This document shows positions 25,573 to 35,087 of a stretch of 64,000 nucleotides of DNA, piece after piece (position 1 is the stretch's first letter; each line of letters starts with the position of its first letter). The translations under genes were made by a program, and so were the position numbers. Source of the stretch: Halorussus rarus (GTDB lineage Archaea > Halobacteriota > Halobacteria > Halobacteriales > Haladaptataceae); NCBI RefSeq assembly GCF_003369835.1, contig NZ_QPMJ01000001.1:1483589-1547588 (forward strand), read 5' to 3'. The notes below the pieces were generated by a model. That model did no database searches, was not told the DNA's origin, and saw only the letters and a program-made list of their open reading frames with translations.

Positions 25573-26544
25573 TCAGTCGTTCCGCGGCGCCGCGGTCGGC
25601 GTCGGTTCCTCCTCCACGTAGTCGAGGTCGTCGGTGTAGTAGTCGACCAGCAGGACCGCGAAGGCGCCGACGAAGCCGGCGGTGAGGACCGTGGCGAAAC
25701 GGGTCGGCGTCCACGCGCCGCCAGCACCGAGTATTTCGGCGACTGGAAGTCGAAGCGCGCCGACCATCAGCGCGACGAGGAACGTCAGCGTCACCTCCCG
25801 GTGGTTCGCCAGCGCCCACTTCACCACCCGGGCGAAGGTGAGGATGCCGACCGCCGCACCCGCGACGAACGACGCGACCGCCACCGCGTGACCGACCACG
25901 GGGTCAAGCGAGCCGCCCCGGACGACGCCGATGGTCTCGTCGATGAACGCGTGGAGCGTGTTCGTCATGAAGATGTACTGGCCGAACAGGATGAGCAGCA
26001 GCGACCCCGAGACGCCGGGCAGGATCATCGCACAGATCGCTATCGCACCGGCGAGGAACAGCACGACCGGCGAGTGGGGTATCGCCGCAGCGGCCGACTG
26101 GTCGGCGAGCAGGAACGCGACGACCAGTCCGACGACCGCGGCGACCTTCTCGCCGGTCGTGTCGAGTCGGACCTCGCTCCACAGGACGAACGCGGACGCC
26201 GCGATGAGACCGAAGAAGAACGCGAACAGGACCGCGGGCGAGGACTTCTCGATGCTTGCTATCGCACCTGTCACGCCGACGACGGCGGTGATGATGCCCG
26301 CGCCGAGCACGAGCAGGAACGCAACGTCCATCTCGCGGAGCATCCCGGCGATACGACCTCGCGCATCCGGGTCGTACGCGCGGGGCAGGGCGGCCAACAC
26401 GCCGGGCTCGAAGGCGGCGATGGCGCCGACGAGCCGCTCGTAGATGCCGGTTATCAGCGCGATGGTGCCCCCAGAGACGCCGGGGACCGCGTCGGCGGCG
26501 CCCATGAACACGCCCTTGAGGTAGATGGAGAGCCACTCTCGCAT
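25573..26544 (-). CDS. DUF368 membrane protein, polyprenyl-phosphate transporter family
   Basis: A 323-residue protein with about nine membrane helices. The diagnostic paired motifs are DAVPGVSGGTIALITGIYER near residue 20 and LPGVSGSLLLILFGQYIF in the middle. DUF368 (PopT) proteins in bacteria return undecaprenyl phosphate across the membrane. Here the gene lies 155 bases downstream of aglB on the same strand, so it may recycle dolichyl phosphate released by the oligosaccharyltransferase. Family membership is seen; the dolichyl role is inference. Confidence 0.88.
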   Translation of the reverse strand: MREWLSIYLKGVFMGAADAVPGVSGGTIALITGIYERLVGAIAAFEPGVLAALPRAYDPDARGRIAGMLREMDVAFLLVLGAGIITAVVGVTGAIASIEKSSPAVLFAFFFGLIAASAFVLWSEVRLDTTGEKVAAVVGLVVAFLLADQSAAAAIPHSPVVLFLAGAIAICAMILPGVSGSLLLILFGQYIFMTNTLHAFIDETIGVVRGGSLDPVVGHAVAVASFVAGAAVGILTFARVVKWALANHREVTLTFLVALMVGALRLPVAEILGAGGAWTPTRFATVLTAGFVGAFAVLLVDYYTDDLDYVEEEPTPTAAPRND

Positions 26545-26699
26545 TGCGAGACGGGTACGACGACCGTCCGGAAAACGGTTTGCTTTCTCGCAGGGCGCGG
26601 AGATACCGGTGGAGCGGCCGTGACGGGACGGAGCGAAGAAATCCGATACCGAACTGAGGAGAACTGGCGTGGAATCGTCGGGTCGTTCCGACGCCGGCT

Positions 26700-29600
26700 T
26701 CAGTCCCGACCGGCGAGGACGAGCGCCCCCGCGTAGGCGCCGACGAGGCCGGCGCGCGCCGGGACCGTCTCCTCGCGCTCGGGCGCGGCCGAGTCGGGCG
26801 CCGCCATCGCCGACGAGTTCGTGGCGTTGCCGTCGGTCGCGTTGCCGCCGGCCGTCTGATCGCCGTCGTCGGTCTGGTTACCGGCGGCCGTCTCGTTCGA
26901 CGGGGACTGGTCACCCGCGCTCGTCTGGTTGCCCGACGAGTCGTTCTGGTTCTGCTGGAGCGGGACTGACGTCTCCGTCAGCTCGACGGTGACGTTCTGC
27001 TCGCTCTCGCCGATGACCTGACCCTCGGTGACCGGAGCGGTCGCGTTGTGGTAGGTCAGGTTCCCGCTCTCGACGGTGCGGGGCGTGGTGAACTGGTACG
27101 GACCCGCAGCCCGCACGCTGACATTAGTGTACCCCTCCTCGGTACCCCACTCGTCGTACCCGGTCGTGGAGTACGGCAGCGTCATCGTGAACTGGCCGTC
27201 CTGGCCGGTCTCGGCCTGCTGGGTGTAGGTGAACGATCCGTTCTGGCCGGTCGGCGACAGCCGGACGCTCGCCGTGACCGTCGTGTTGGCCGGGGCGGAC
27301 CCGGTCACCGTCGCGCCGGGCACGCGCTCGAACGTCTTGACCCACGACGGCGAGGTGCGGAACAGCGCCTGCGGGTTCACGCCCGCCCGCTGGAGCAGCC
27401 GCATCTCTGTCCGGAGCGTCCGGGCGTACTGCGAGGAGTTCGTGGCCGACGACTGGCTCTGCTTGACGACGCGGTAGTGTTCGAGCGCCGGAATCGGCTC
27501 GCTCGGGAACGGCCCGACGCCGCCGATCTGGGCCGTCGAGTCGTTGGCGACGAACTGTCGGGCCTGCTGCATCGTGTCGAACCGCCGGATGACGCTCGCG
27601 TTCGGCGACTGGGGCGTCTGGGCGAACACGTCGGGGTTCGCGCCCGAGATGCGGTCGTAGTCGATCACGACCGGGCTCGGCTCGACCCGGCTCCCGTGGT
27701 AGTTGTAGAGCCGCGAGGCCATCGTCTCGTAGTAGGCCTGGTCCTTCATCCGGAAGAGGACGCGGGGCTGGCTCTGGCTCTGCTGGTTCAGGCCGGTGTA
27801 CACGCGCGTGTAGTAGTCCCACCGGCTGGCGTCGTCCTTGAACACCGTCGGCGCGGAGAACTTGGCGGTGGGTTCGACCATCTTCCAGTCGACCATCACG
27901 TAGCGGGTCTCCTCGGCGCTGTCGTTTCCGAGCGTCTCGAGGACGTCGTTCGCCTGCCGCTCGCTCTGGGAGAGCAGATAGTTCGCCGCGGTGGTGGCGC
28001 CCTCCTGGAACGGGTTGGCGTCGGGGATGCGCTCGCCCTCCACGGTGATCCAGTGGCCGTAGTCCCACCACGACATCACGCCGTAGGCGCCCTCCGGATA
28101 GTCGAAGTCGCCGTCGTTCTGGCGGTAGGTGCCGTAGTAGTCGAGTTCGCCCGCGTTGTTGGCGTTACCGTAGTCGCCCTCCGCAGGCGTGTTGTTCGCC
28201 ATCCAGTCGAGCGACCCGTCCCATTCGGTTATCGCCCCGGGACGCGTCTGTCCGGACTCCATCGCGGTCCGGGTCTGGTCGATGTTGGGGGCTCCAGACG
28301 TGCCGAGGCTCGCCGGCGTGACGAGCACGGGGACGATGAGCAGCACCACGAACACGATCGCGAGGACCTGGTACCCCTCGACGTTCGTCAGCGACTCGCG
28401 GTCGGTGAGGTTCGCCACCGAGAGTATCTGCTTGAGGAGGTAGGCGTTCAGCACCGCGACGGGGACCGCGAGGTAGTAGTTGAACCGCACCTGGGTGAAC
28501 GCGGCGGCGGTGATGAACGCCGCCCAGACCAGCACGAGCAGGAGTTCGGCGCGGTGGTCGTCGTTGCGGTAGGTGTTCCAGATCATCCAGACAGCGGCGA
28601 CGGCTGCGGTGAACAGCATCAGCCCGTACTCCTGGATGATGACGTCGTACCAGGCGATGCCGTACTGCGGGTAGGTCTGGGAGAGGAACGGCTGGGCCTC
28701 GGCGATGGTCCGGGTCGCGGCGTTCGTGCCGAATCCGATAACACGAAGGACGTTGTTCCGGATGAGATTGAACAGTGACGGGAGCGCCAGATAGACAAAG
28801 CCGGTTATCGCGAGGATAATGCCCCCGACCGTGGCCGGATAGAGCGCGGTCCCGAGGTCCCGGGCGTCCCACTCGCGGGCGAGCCACGCCATGAACACGC
28901 AGCCGACAGCCACCGCGAACGCGAGCAGCGGCTGGAGCGGCGAGAACTTGGTCGGGCTCGGATTCAGCGTGCCGAGCGGGACCAGCAGGAGCAGGCCCGC
29001 TACAGCCATGCTCACCGCGCCGACGAACCCGAGGTGGTCGGGGCTGACGCCGCGGACGTAGTCGGCGGTCAGCTTCAGCCCGAAGAAGACGCCGAAGATG
29101 CCGACGAGGAGCACGCCCGGCGGCCACGTCCAGATGTAGAGTGCGGTGGCGACGCCGGCGAGCGCGCTGTAGACGAGCGGCGCGCGGAGCGCCTCGATGT
29201 CGCGGTCGGCGACCAGTTCGTAGACGGGCCTCTCGCGCTCGCCGACGGTTAGCGCGACCATCATCGCGAGCACGGCGAACGTCTGGAACAGCGGCTCGGC
29301 GATGTTGTGGTCGGCGAACCCGACCAGGCCGCGGCGGAGGAACGTGCCGGGGAACAGCGCCAGGACGACGACGCCGAACAGGCCGCCGGGGCGACCGCCG
29401 AGGCGCTTGCCCACCAGGTACGTCGGTATCGCGATGAGGGCGCCGAAGACCGCGGGCGCGACCAGGAGGGTCTTAGCCACGAGCGTGCTGGAGGGGTCGC
29501 CCAGGCCGACCACGAGGGCGGCAGTGGCAACCAGTTGGTCGTAGAGGGTGCCGAACTGGCCCACGCTGGTGCCGAACGGGAAGTAGGTCCAGGGGTCGAA

Positions 29601-29843
29601 CGGCATCGTGGCGGGCCAGTTGTGCACCGTGTACTGCACCTGGCGGAGGTGGTACCAGGCGTCGTTACCAGCGAAGTACACCTCGCCGTCTCTGATGAAC
29701 TGTCCGTACGACTGGAGCCGCACCCACAGCATGAACGCGATCGCTGCGGCGAGCACGGGGACGTGATACCAGTCCTCGAAGCTGTCGAGGACCGACTCGG
29801 CGGTGTCGGTCGAGTCCTCGACCTGCTCGGTCTGCTGGCTCAT
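26700..29843 (-). CDS. aglB: Dolichyl-linked oligosaccharyltransferase AglB
   Basis: A 1047-residue STT3-family protein. A soluble N-terminal tail precedes about 13 membrane helices. The first DxD-type catalytic motif is AGNDAWYHLRQ near residues 58-68, and the acceptor-binding WWDYGHW motif is near residue 591. The C-terminal extracellular domain has many sequons and a Thr/Asn/Asp-rich stretch, with a final hydrophobic segment. It transfers the lipid-linked glycan to Asn in N-x-S/T on the outer face of the membrane. Length is within the haloarchaeal range. A glycan gene island follows upstream. Confidence 0.96.
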   Translation of the reverse strand: MSQQTEQVEDSTDTAESVLDSFEDWYHVPVLAAAIAFMLWVRLQSYGQFIRDGEVYFAGNDAWYHLRQVQYTVHNWPATMPFDPWTYFPFGTSVGQFGTLYDQLVATAALVVGLGDPSSTLVAKTLLVAPAVFGALIAIPTYLVGKRLGGRPGGLFGVVVLALFPGTFLRRGLVGFADHNIAEPLFQTFAVLAMMVALTVGERERPVYELVADRDIEALRAPLVYSALAGVATALYIWTWPPGVLLVGIFGVFFGLKLTADYVRGVSPDHLGFVGAVSMAVAGLLLLVPLGTLNPSPTKFSPLQPLLAFAVAVGCVFMAWLAREWDARDLGTALYPATVGGIILAITGFVYLALPSLFNLIRNNVLRVIGFGTNAATRTIAEAQPFLSQTYPQYGIAWYDVIIQEYGLMLFTAAVAAVWMIWNTYRNDDHRAELLLVLVWAAFITAAAFTQVRFNYYLAVPVAVLNAYLLKQILSVANLTDRESLTNVEGYQVLAIVFVVLLIVPVLVTPASLGTSGAPNIDQTRTAMESGQTRPGAITEWDGSLDWMANNTPAEGDYGNANNAGELDYYGTYRQNDGDFDYPEGAYGVMSWWDYGHWITVEGERIPDANPFQEGATTAANYLLSQSERQANDVLETLGNDSAEETRYVMVDWKMVEPTAKFSAPTVFKDDASRWDYYTRVYTGLNQQSQSQPRVLFRMKDQAYYETMASRLYNYHGSRVEPSPVVIDYDRISGANPDVFAQTPQSPNASVIRRFDTMQQARQFVANDSTAQIGGVGPFPSEPIPALEHYRVVKQSQSSATNSSQYARTLRTEMRLLQRAGVNPQALFRTSPSWVKTFERVPGATVTGSAPANTTVTASVRLSPTGQNGSFTYTQQAETGQDGQFTMTLPYSTTGYDEWGTEEGYTNVSVRAAGPYQFTTPRTVESGNLTYHNATAPVTEGQVIGESEQNVTVELTETSVPLQQNQNDSSGNQTSAGDQSPSNETAAGNQTDDGDQTAGGNATDGNATNSSAMAAPDSAAPEREETVPARAGLVGAYAGALVLAGRD

Positions 29844-29885
29844 TGAGTTGAGGGAGTGGTAATACGCGCATAAGCCTTATCATCT

Positions 29886-29897
29886 GGACACGTGTCC
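29886..29897. promoter_or_regulatory. Perfect palindrome upstream of aglB
   Basis: GGACACGTGTCC is a 12-base perfect palindrome 43 bases before the aglB ATG, next to a TATA-like GCTTATG on the minus strand (about 29870-29876). Its position, just upstream of the TATA box, fits an activator site, but a chance palindrome cannot be excluded. Confidence 0.3.
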
Positions 29898-30088
29898 GCT
29901 TGGGCACCTGTTTGCTGTCGTTCCGTGTTCGATGTGCAAGTATCCCCGGCTCGCATTACGTGGCCTGTCACTACGAGGGCCGTAGGAGAACCTCCGAGGC
30001 GTTAGTTGTGACTACCCATGCGCGACCGTCCGATGTTGACCGGACAGTTTAGTAGCTAATAAGTTGGGGAAGCGTATAGCGGTTTACG

Positions 30089-31402
30089 ATGAACCTGGCC
30101 CTCGTTACGGTGGACTCTCTCCGTGCAGACCACGTCGGCTGTTACGGTTACGAGCGGGAGACAACGCCGAATATCGATAATTTAGCCTCCCACTCCCACA
30201 CATTCACCGATACTGTCGCTCATGCTTGCGCTACACGGCCTTCTTTTCCGTCGCTTCTCACGTCTACTCAAGGGATGCTCTACGGGGGTTTCGACCACCT
30301 CTCCGACGAGCAAATTCCAATCTCCGTTCCACTCTCGGAGCGGGGGTACGCTACCGGAGGATTTCACTCGAACCCCTTTCTCTCCGCCGAGTTCGGTTAC
30401 GCTCGGGGATTCGACGTCTTCAGTGACTCAGAGGACGACCCGACGCTCGTTTCTCGAATCCGGCGCTATGTCTCGAACAACCTCGACGGACCGCTCCACG
30501 ACCTGCTGGAGTGGCTGTACAACCGAGGGCAGGAACACGCGGGTGTGGACGTAGGGTCGTACTACCAAGACGCAGCGTCGCTCACCGACGAGGCGCTAGC
30601 GTGGGTAGAATCCGCAGAAGAACCGTGGTTCCTGTGGGTCCACTACATGGATCCCCATCACCCCTATATCCCGCCCGACGAACACCAAGTGTTCGGCGAG
30701 ACCCAGTCGAAGCGCCGCGGGGTGAAACTCCGCCAGCAGGTCCTCGAAGATCCTGATTCGCTCTCCGACGAGGACTGGTCGGATCTAATTGACCTCTACG
30801 ACGCGGAGATTCGATACACCGACACCGAAATCGGCCGTCTAATCGACAGTCTGGACGACGCGACGTGGATGCTAACGGCGGATCACGGCGAGGAGTTTTA
30901 CGAACACGGAAACTTCGGGCACAAGAACCGCTTCTACGAGGAGCACGTCCACGTTCCCCTACTGTTCGGCGGAACCGAAGGATCGGGCCGCCACGACGAT
31001 CTCGTGGGCCTCAACGACGTTCCTGCGACCCTGCTGGAGGAGGCCGAAATCGACGTGCCGGAGACTTACCGCGGTCAGCATGTCCTGTCTGGCGAGCGCG
31101 ACCGAGTCGTCGGTGGGTGGGGCAGTGACGCCGGGACCAACCTCGATGAGATTCGTCTGATGAGTCGGACCAGTGAGGAGAAGTACATCCGGAACGTCGA
31201 GACCGATACTGAGCAACGCTACGACCTGCGAAACGACCCGAACGAGCAAGAGAACATCGCCGCGAACGGGATTCCAAACGAACACGTTTCCGCAGTTGAG
31301 ATCTTCGTTGACGAGATACAGGATACGGCCGGTCGCTCAGAGTCGGTCGAAGTCGGTGACGACATCGAAGAACGACTCAAAAACCTCGGATACAAGGAAT
31401 GA
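30089..31402 (+). CDS. Sulfatase-fold (alkaline phosphatase superfamily) enzyme, Thr at nucleophile position
   Basis: A 437-residue soluble protein: TVDSLRADHVGCYGY (first metal Asp), FLWVHYMDPHHPYIPP, MLTADHGEEFYEHG (metal Asp-His) and the closing EERLKNLGYKE typical of haloarchaeal sulfatase-like proteins. Where sulfatases have C/S-x-P-x-R, this protein reads T-R-P-S-F (residues 49-53), so no formylglycine can form. A phosphodiesterase, phosphatase or phosphotransferase acting on glycans is more likely. TATA-like CTAATAAG lies about 28 nt before the ATG. Its last four bases overlap the flippase start. Confidence 0.88.
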   Translation: MNLALVTVDSLRADHVGCYGYERETTPNIDNLASHSHTFTDTVAHACATRPSFPSLLTSTQGMLYGGFDHLSDEQIPISVPLSERGYATGGFHSNPFLSAEFGYARGFDVFSDSEDDPTLVSRIRRYVSNNLDGPLHDLLEWLYNRGQEHAGVDVGSYYQDAASLTDEALAWVESAEEPWFLWVHYMDPHHPYIPPDEHQVFGETQSKRRGVKLRQQVLEDPDSLSDEDWSDLIDLYDAEIRYTDTEIGRLIDSLDDATWMLTADHGEEFYEHGNFGHKNRFYEEHVHVPLLFGGTEGSGRHDDLVGLNDVPATLLEEAEIDVPETYRGQHVLSGERDRVVGGWGSDAGTNLDEIRLMSRTSEEKYIRNVETDTEQRYDLRNDPNEQENIAANGIPNEHVSAVEIFVDEIQDTAGRSESVEVGDDIEERLKNLGYKE

Positions 31403-32832
31403 GTCGGACTGGGAGTTTCGGTCTGGAGGTGTCCAAGGGGTTTGTGGGGAAGATACTGCTCATGCTCGTCGGATTCGCGGGGAGCATCGTCTTCGCGCGC
31501 GTTCTCGGGCCGGTTGGCTACGGTGCCTTCCACGTCGTCGTCGCACTAACAAACGTCCTCGACAATCCCATCAGCGGCCTCGGCACTGCATGCAAGAAAC
31601 GCATCTCCGAACACGGCCAAGACGCTGGAGCCATCCTTACCATCGGCCTTGCCGTGACCGCTGGAATGGGACTTCTCGTCGGCGGTCTCCTACTAGTCGT
31701 AGGGCCGCACTTTAACTACTTCGATATCGAGAACGGCCCGCTGTACGTCACCGTCGCGTTCTTCGGCATCATCTTCTTCAAGGTCCTGCAACCGATGGTC
31801 GCCGGTCAGGGTCAGTTCGGGACCGCTGTGTTCCTCGACTCCATGCGGTCGTTCTTCACAATTCCGATCCAGTTAGTACTGATCTTCCTCGGATGGGGCA
31901 TCGCCGGGATGGTCTATGGGCTCACCGCCGCATCCCTGCTGACAGTCCCGATTACACTCTACGTCCTCGGCGTCCGTCCGGCGATGCCCGACCGAGAGGC
32001 GATCCGGAGCATTTGGGAGTACGCGAAGTTCTCCGTTCCGAGCAACTTCATCGGCACCGCATACGGGAAGGTTGATATCTTGCTCCTCGGTGCGATTCTC
32101 GGATCGGGTGCATCGGGTCAGTACAAAATCGCCATGCAACTCGTCCTTCCCGGTGCGTCCCTCTCAATGGTGATGCGATCGGGGCTGTTTACCGAGGTTA
32201 GTTCGCAGTCGAGTCGCGGCGAGGGCATCGCCCAACAGGTCACGAATAACGTCGCGTTCGCATCGGTGCTGGCCATCCCGCTGTTCTTCGGTGCGCTGGC
32301 GATGCCGGAGTCCATCGTCGTCACGATCTTTGGGAGTGAGTATCGCGCGGCCGCGCCGCTCCTCGTGGGCCTCGCCGCGTACCAAATCCTCCAGACACAA
32401 TCGTCCCAGATTTCGTCGGTACTCGAGGGCCTTGACCGGCCGGACCTCAGGATGTACATCGTCGCCGTGACGCTCGTGACGAACGTAGTACTCGGCGTCA
32501 TTCTCGTCCGTAACCTCGGCACGGCCGGCATCGTCGTCGCTACCATCATCGCCGAGGCTCTAAAGTTCTCGTGGATGACGTACCTCGCGCGTCAGCACGT
32601 GAAGTACGAAATTTTCCCGACCCCCGTTCGATACCAGTTCGTCGCCGCTATCGGGATGTTCGTGATAGTAGAACTCCTCCACCGGTGGTGGGGCGTGAGG
32701 TCGTGGTTCGACCTCCTAGCTATCGTCGGTGCTGGGGCCGCCATCTACGCTGTGGTATTGATATTGCTCTCTGAGATCTTCATGCACACCGCTAAAAGCA
32801 TTCTTGCTGACGCTCGAGAGCAGTATCGGTAA
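31399..32832 (+). CDS. Flippase of the polysaccharide/oligosaccharide exporter family
   Basis: A 477-residue protein with about 14 membrane helices, starting GFVGKILLMLVGFAGSIVFA. Helix pattern and length fit the Wzx/MurJ-like MVF exporter family, to which AglR-type archaeal flippases belong. It should move lipid-linked glycans to the outer face of the membrane for AglB. It is coupled to the sulfatase-fold gene by an ATGA overlap. Base composition is lower in GC than the flanking chromosome. Confidence 0.9.
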   Translation: MSRTGSFGLEVSKGFVGKILLMLVGFAGSIVFARVLGPVGYGAFHVVVALTNVLDNPISGLGTACKKRISEHGQDAGAILTIGLAVTAGMGLLVGGLLLVVGPHFNYFDIENGPLYVTVAFFGIIFFKVLQPMVAGQGQFGTAVFLDSMRSFFTIPIQLVLIFLGWGIAGMVYGLTAASLLTVPITLYVLGVRPAMPDREAIRSIWEYAKFSVPSNFIGTAYGKVDILLLGAILGSGASGQYKIAMQLVLPGASLSMVMRSGLFTEVSSQSSRGEGIAQQVTNNVAFASVLAIPLFFGALAMPESIVVTIFGSEYRAAAPLLVGLAAYQILQTQSSQISSVLEGLDRPDLRMYIVAVTLVTNVVLGVILVRNLGTAGIVVATIIAEALKFSWMTYLARQHVKYEIFPTPVRYQFVAAIGMFVIVELLHRWWGVRSWFDLLAIVGAGAAIYAVVLILLSEIFMHTAKSILADAREQYR

Positions 32833-32904
32833 TCAAGAACCATGGTCCAAATTTGAACGATTTTCCGGCTTTCTTCTAACTGCAGGTGCCCGTATTTTCA
32901 GTAA
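32833..32904. terminator. T-rich convergent intergenic region
   Basis: Between two convergent genes this stretch has T-rich runs on the plus strand (GATTTTCC, CTTTCTTCT, ATTTTC) and A/T runs on the other. Archaeal transcription ends at U-rich tracts, so it probably terminates the flippase transcript and perhaps that of the opposing gene. Confidence 0.4.
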
Positions 32905-33810
32905 CTAAATGTAGCCAAGGTCGCGGAGTTGCTCTTCTGGGATGTCGATATCTTCTTCGTCGACAGTCGCATCATCGACATGGTTTTCGACCCATTCTTT
33001 CACGTCGAAGACACTTTCCGGCCGCGTGTCTAGTGTGGTAGAAGAGAACGCACGCCAAGAGTGACTGCCAATGTCTTGGTCCCGCTTTCGAGACACCCAA
33101 GGAGTATCTATTCCGTGATCGCTGATTATAAGCAGTTCGTCCTCCGAAGACATCGCTGATCGGATTTCACTGACTCGCTCCGCAGTCCACTGGTACGTGT
33201 CGTAGTAGCGCTTTTGATTGTTCCGATAGACGTGTCCAGTGGCATCGATTACGTGGATGTGTGTCGCTACGAGGTTCAAATCATGGTTGAGCATCTCGCG
33301 ACACCACCCGAACTGCTCGGCGGCGATTCCGCGGATTTCGCGGTCGAATTCCTGCATCGACATGTCGTTCTGGTTCGCTTCTCTGAATATGTCCCATGCG
33401 CGCTGAAGTTCCTCTCCGCGGTGGACGCCTGGCCAGTTGTGAACGACTCGCCCCGGCCCGTTTAAGAAAGTTGGGGCATCAACTTCCTCCAATTCCCAGT
33501 CTGCACCGGTAACTCTTTCAGCTGCCTCCCCCAAGGCAGCACGGTGCTTACCCGGAAGCCAGCCCACAAATCGGGACGCAAAGTTTACCACGGGATTGTC
33601 CCACTGACTAGTTCGCTCCTTTGTTATCCCATGTTTTGAAGGGTGGTATCCCGTCGCAATTGTGGGCCACACTTCGATTGTATGGGGTTTCTCGTACATA
33701 TATGAAAAGGTTTCACACTCCCCATAGGTGGATAGTTGGAATTCGTCCGTTCCGGATCGCTCTACATGAGCGGGATCAAGCGCGTCAAGAGCGAGCACAA
33801 CGAGGGTCAT
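32905..33810 (-). CDS. Alkaline-phosphatase-superfamily phosphodiesterase-like protein
   Basis: A 301-residue protein: TLVVLALDALDPAHV (metal Asp), PTIATGYHPSKHGIT (as in nucleotide pyrophosphatases), THIHVIDATGHVYR, LLIISDHGID (metal Asp-His), and the end IPEEQLRDLGYI shared with the two sulfatase-fold neighbours. It probably cleaves or transfers a phospho-group on a glycan or lipid. It lacks the sulfatase C/S-x-P-x-R motif. A minus-strand TTATTAAAG near 33836 predicts a leaderless transcript. Confidence 0.82.
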   Translation of the reverse strand: MTLVVLALDALDPAHVERSGTDEFQLSTYGECETFSYMYEKPHTIEVWPTIATGYHPSKHGITKERTSQWDNPVVNFASRFVGWLPGKHRAALGEAAERVTGADWELEEVDAPTFLNGPGRVVHNWPGVHRGEELQRAWDIFREANQNDMSMQEFDREIRGIAAEQFGWCREMLNHDLNLVATHIHVIDATGHVYRNNQKRYYDTYQWTAERVSEIRSAMSSEDELLIISDHGIDTPWVSRKRDQDIGSHSWRAFSSTTLDTRPESVFDVKEWVENHVDDATVDEEDIDIPEEQLRDLGYI

Positions 33811-33875
33811 CTGCTCGTACTATGCCACTACCCGCTTTAATAACGACGGATTTGGATTTCTTCTGCGACCGAAAC

Positions 33876-34937
33876 TCACTCATCGAGTGCTTCAAGAATT
33901 CTCATAGTATCGTACGCGTCCTCTAGAGGGACTGGTGGTTCCCCTTGACCTTGAATTGCGTCTACGAACTGATCAATCACCACGTAGTGGCCATTACTGT
34001 GCTCACCGCGTTCGTCGCCCTGTTTCCGATACCACTCGCGTTCAAGATAGCTAAACGCGTTCTTACCAACATTAAATACGTGTTGCCCCGCAGCATCAAG
34101 ACTGTCGATAACGAGTGAACCGGCCGAGAATCCCGACTTAGTCGTGTAATCGAACGTCCCTTTTTTCATGAAATCGACGCGAAGCTCACCATCTGTTCCG
34201 TGAACGTGTAGCTGATCCTGCGAGACTGAATTAGTGATTATTTTTATAGTTATTAAACGGCCTTCAGTATCTTGTGCCTCGATGGAGACCCCGTCGAATT
34301 CTATCGGTTCGCCATAGTCTGCAAAATTTTGTTTCGAGACGCAGACAATCTCGTCCAATCGCCCTACGAATTCGAGGGGGACGTACGCTTGATGGGGACT
34401 CCCCTCGCCGAGTTCTCCACCCGGAAGCTCATATACCCAGTCACCGCGGGGTGTTTCCAGGAGGTACTCGTCCTTTGAGAACAACATTGTCGCCGACACA
34501 ACGTCTCCGATTTCATCGTTTTTCACGCGATTGAGTGCTTCCTGAACAAACGGAAGGAATAGTTTATTGTGGACGACCGAAACGAGAGTGTCAGTTTCGT
34601 CGACGATGTCAATTAGTTTCTGGACCTCCTTGCTATTCATTGCCGCCGGTTTCTCGATAAGAGCTGGGATTCCTGCTTCGAGAACCACTTCCGCGATTGC
34701 CACGTGAGTCTGTGGAGGTGTACAGATGTGGACGGAATCGAGATCCTCCTCAGCCAACATCTGCTCGAGGTCGGTGTACGCAGTTGCCCCGGTTTCGCGT
34801 GCTACCGAACGAACTCGGTCTTCGTCTAAGTCACAGACTGCAGCTAGTGTCGTACGAGGGTTTATTTCGATAGCTGGGACGTGTTGGTTCGGTCCTGCGT
34901 TCCCACAACCAATAATAGCTGTCGCAATCTGGCTCAT
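33876..34937 (-). CDS. Gfo/Idh/MocA family oxidoreductase
   Basis: A 353-residue sugar-type dehydrogenase: ATAIIGCGNAGPNQH (Rossmann) at residues 5-19, VHICTPPQTHVAIAEVVLEA, and the catalytic EKPAAMN segment near residue 95, then the C-terminal beta-sheet domain. It likely oxidises or reduces a sugar nucleotide or glycan precursor using NAD(P). It is in the glycan island. A TATA-like TTTATTAT on the minus strand near 34960 is about 26 nt before the ATG. Confidence 0.9.
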   Translation of the reverse strand: MSQIATAIIGCGNAGPNQHVPAIEINPRTTLAAVCDLDEDRVRSVARETGATAYTDLEQMLAEEDLDSVHICTPPQTHVAIAEVVLEAGIPALIEKPAAMNSKEVQKLIDIVDETDTLVSVVHNKLFLPFVQEALNRVKNDEIGDVVSATMLFSKDEYLLETPRGDWVYELPGGELGEGSPHQAYVPLEFVGRLDEIVCVSKQNFADYGEPIEFDGVSIEAQDTEGRLITIKIITNSVSQDQLHVHGTDGELRVDFMKKGTFDYTTKSGFSAGSLVIDSLDAAGQHVFNVGKNAFSYLEREWYRKQGDERGEHSNGHYVVIDQFVDAIQGQGEPPVPLEDAYDTMRILEALDE

Positions 34938-34946
34938 GGCCGAGAA

Positions 34947-34958
34947 TCTTCGCGAAGA
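34947..34958. promoter_or_regulatory. Palindrome between TATA box and start of the oxidoreductase
   Basis: TCTTCGCGAAGA is a perfect 12-base palindrome lying between the TATA-like box (about 34960-34967) and the ATG at 34937 on the minus strand. It would overlap the region of polymerase loading, the usual place for an archaeal repressor site. Confidence 0.4.
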
Positions 34959-35087
34959 TAATAAATGCCTGCGGTTTTCTCTCGACGATTCGTCAAAGAC
35001 AAGAGTTCTGCCTCGGTCAGAAGCGTGTTGTCGAAACGAATACGCTTTAACCCGTCGAACCGCTATTATCGGCTACCGTACGAACAA

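Noticed and set aside
22466-25621. A 1051-residue plus-strand frame over the glpC end and the epimerase region
   Set aside because: It is a stop-free shadow in GC-rich DNA. The true genes in other frames have domains and acidic composition.
30089-31402. Calling this gene a true sulfatase
   Set aside because: The aligned nucleophile position is Thr and the Arg of the C/S-x-P-x-R motif is replaced by Phe, so formylglycine chemistry is not supported.
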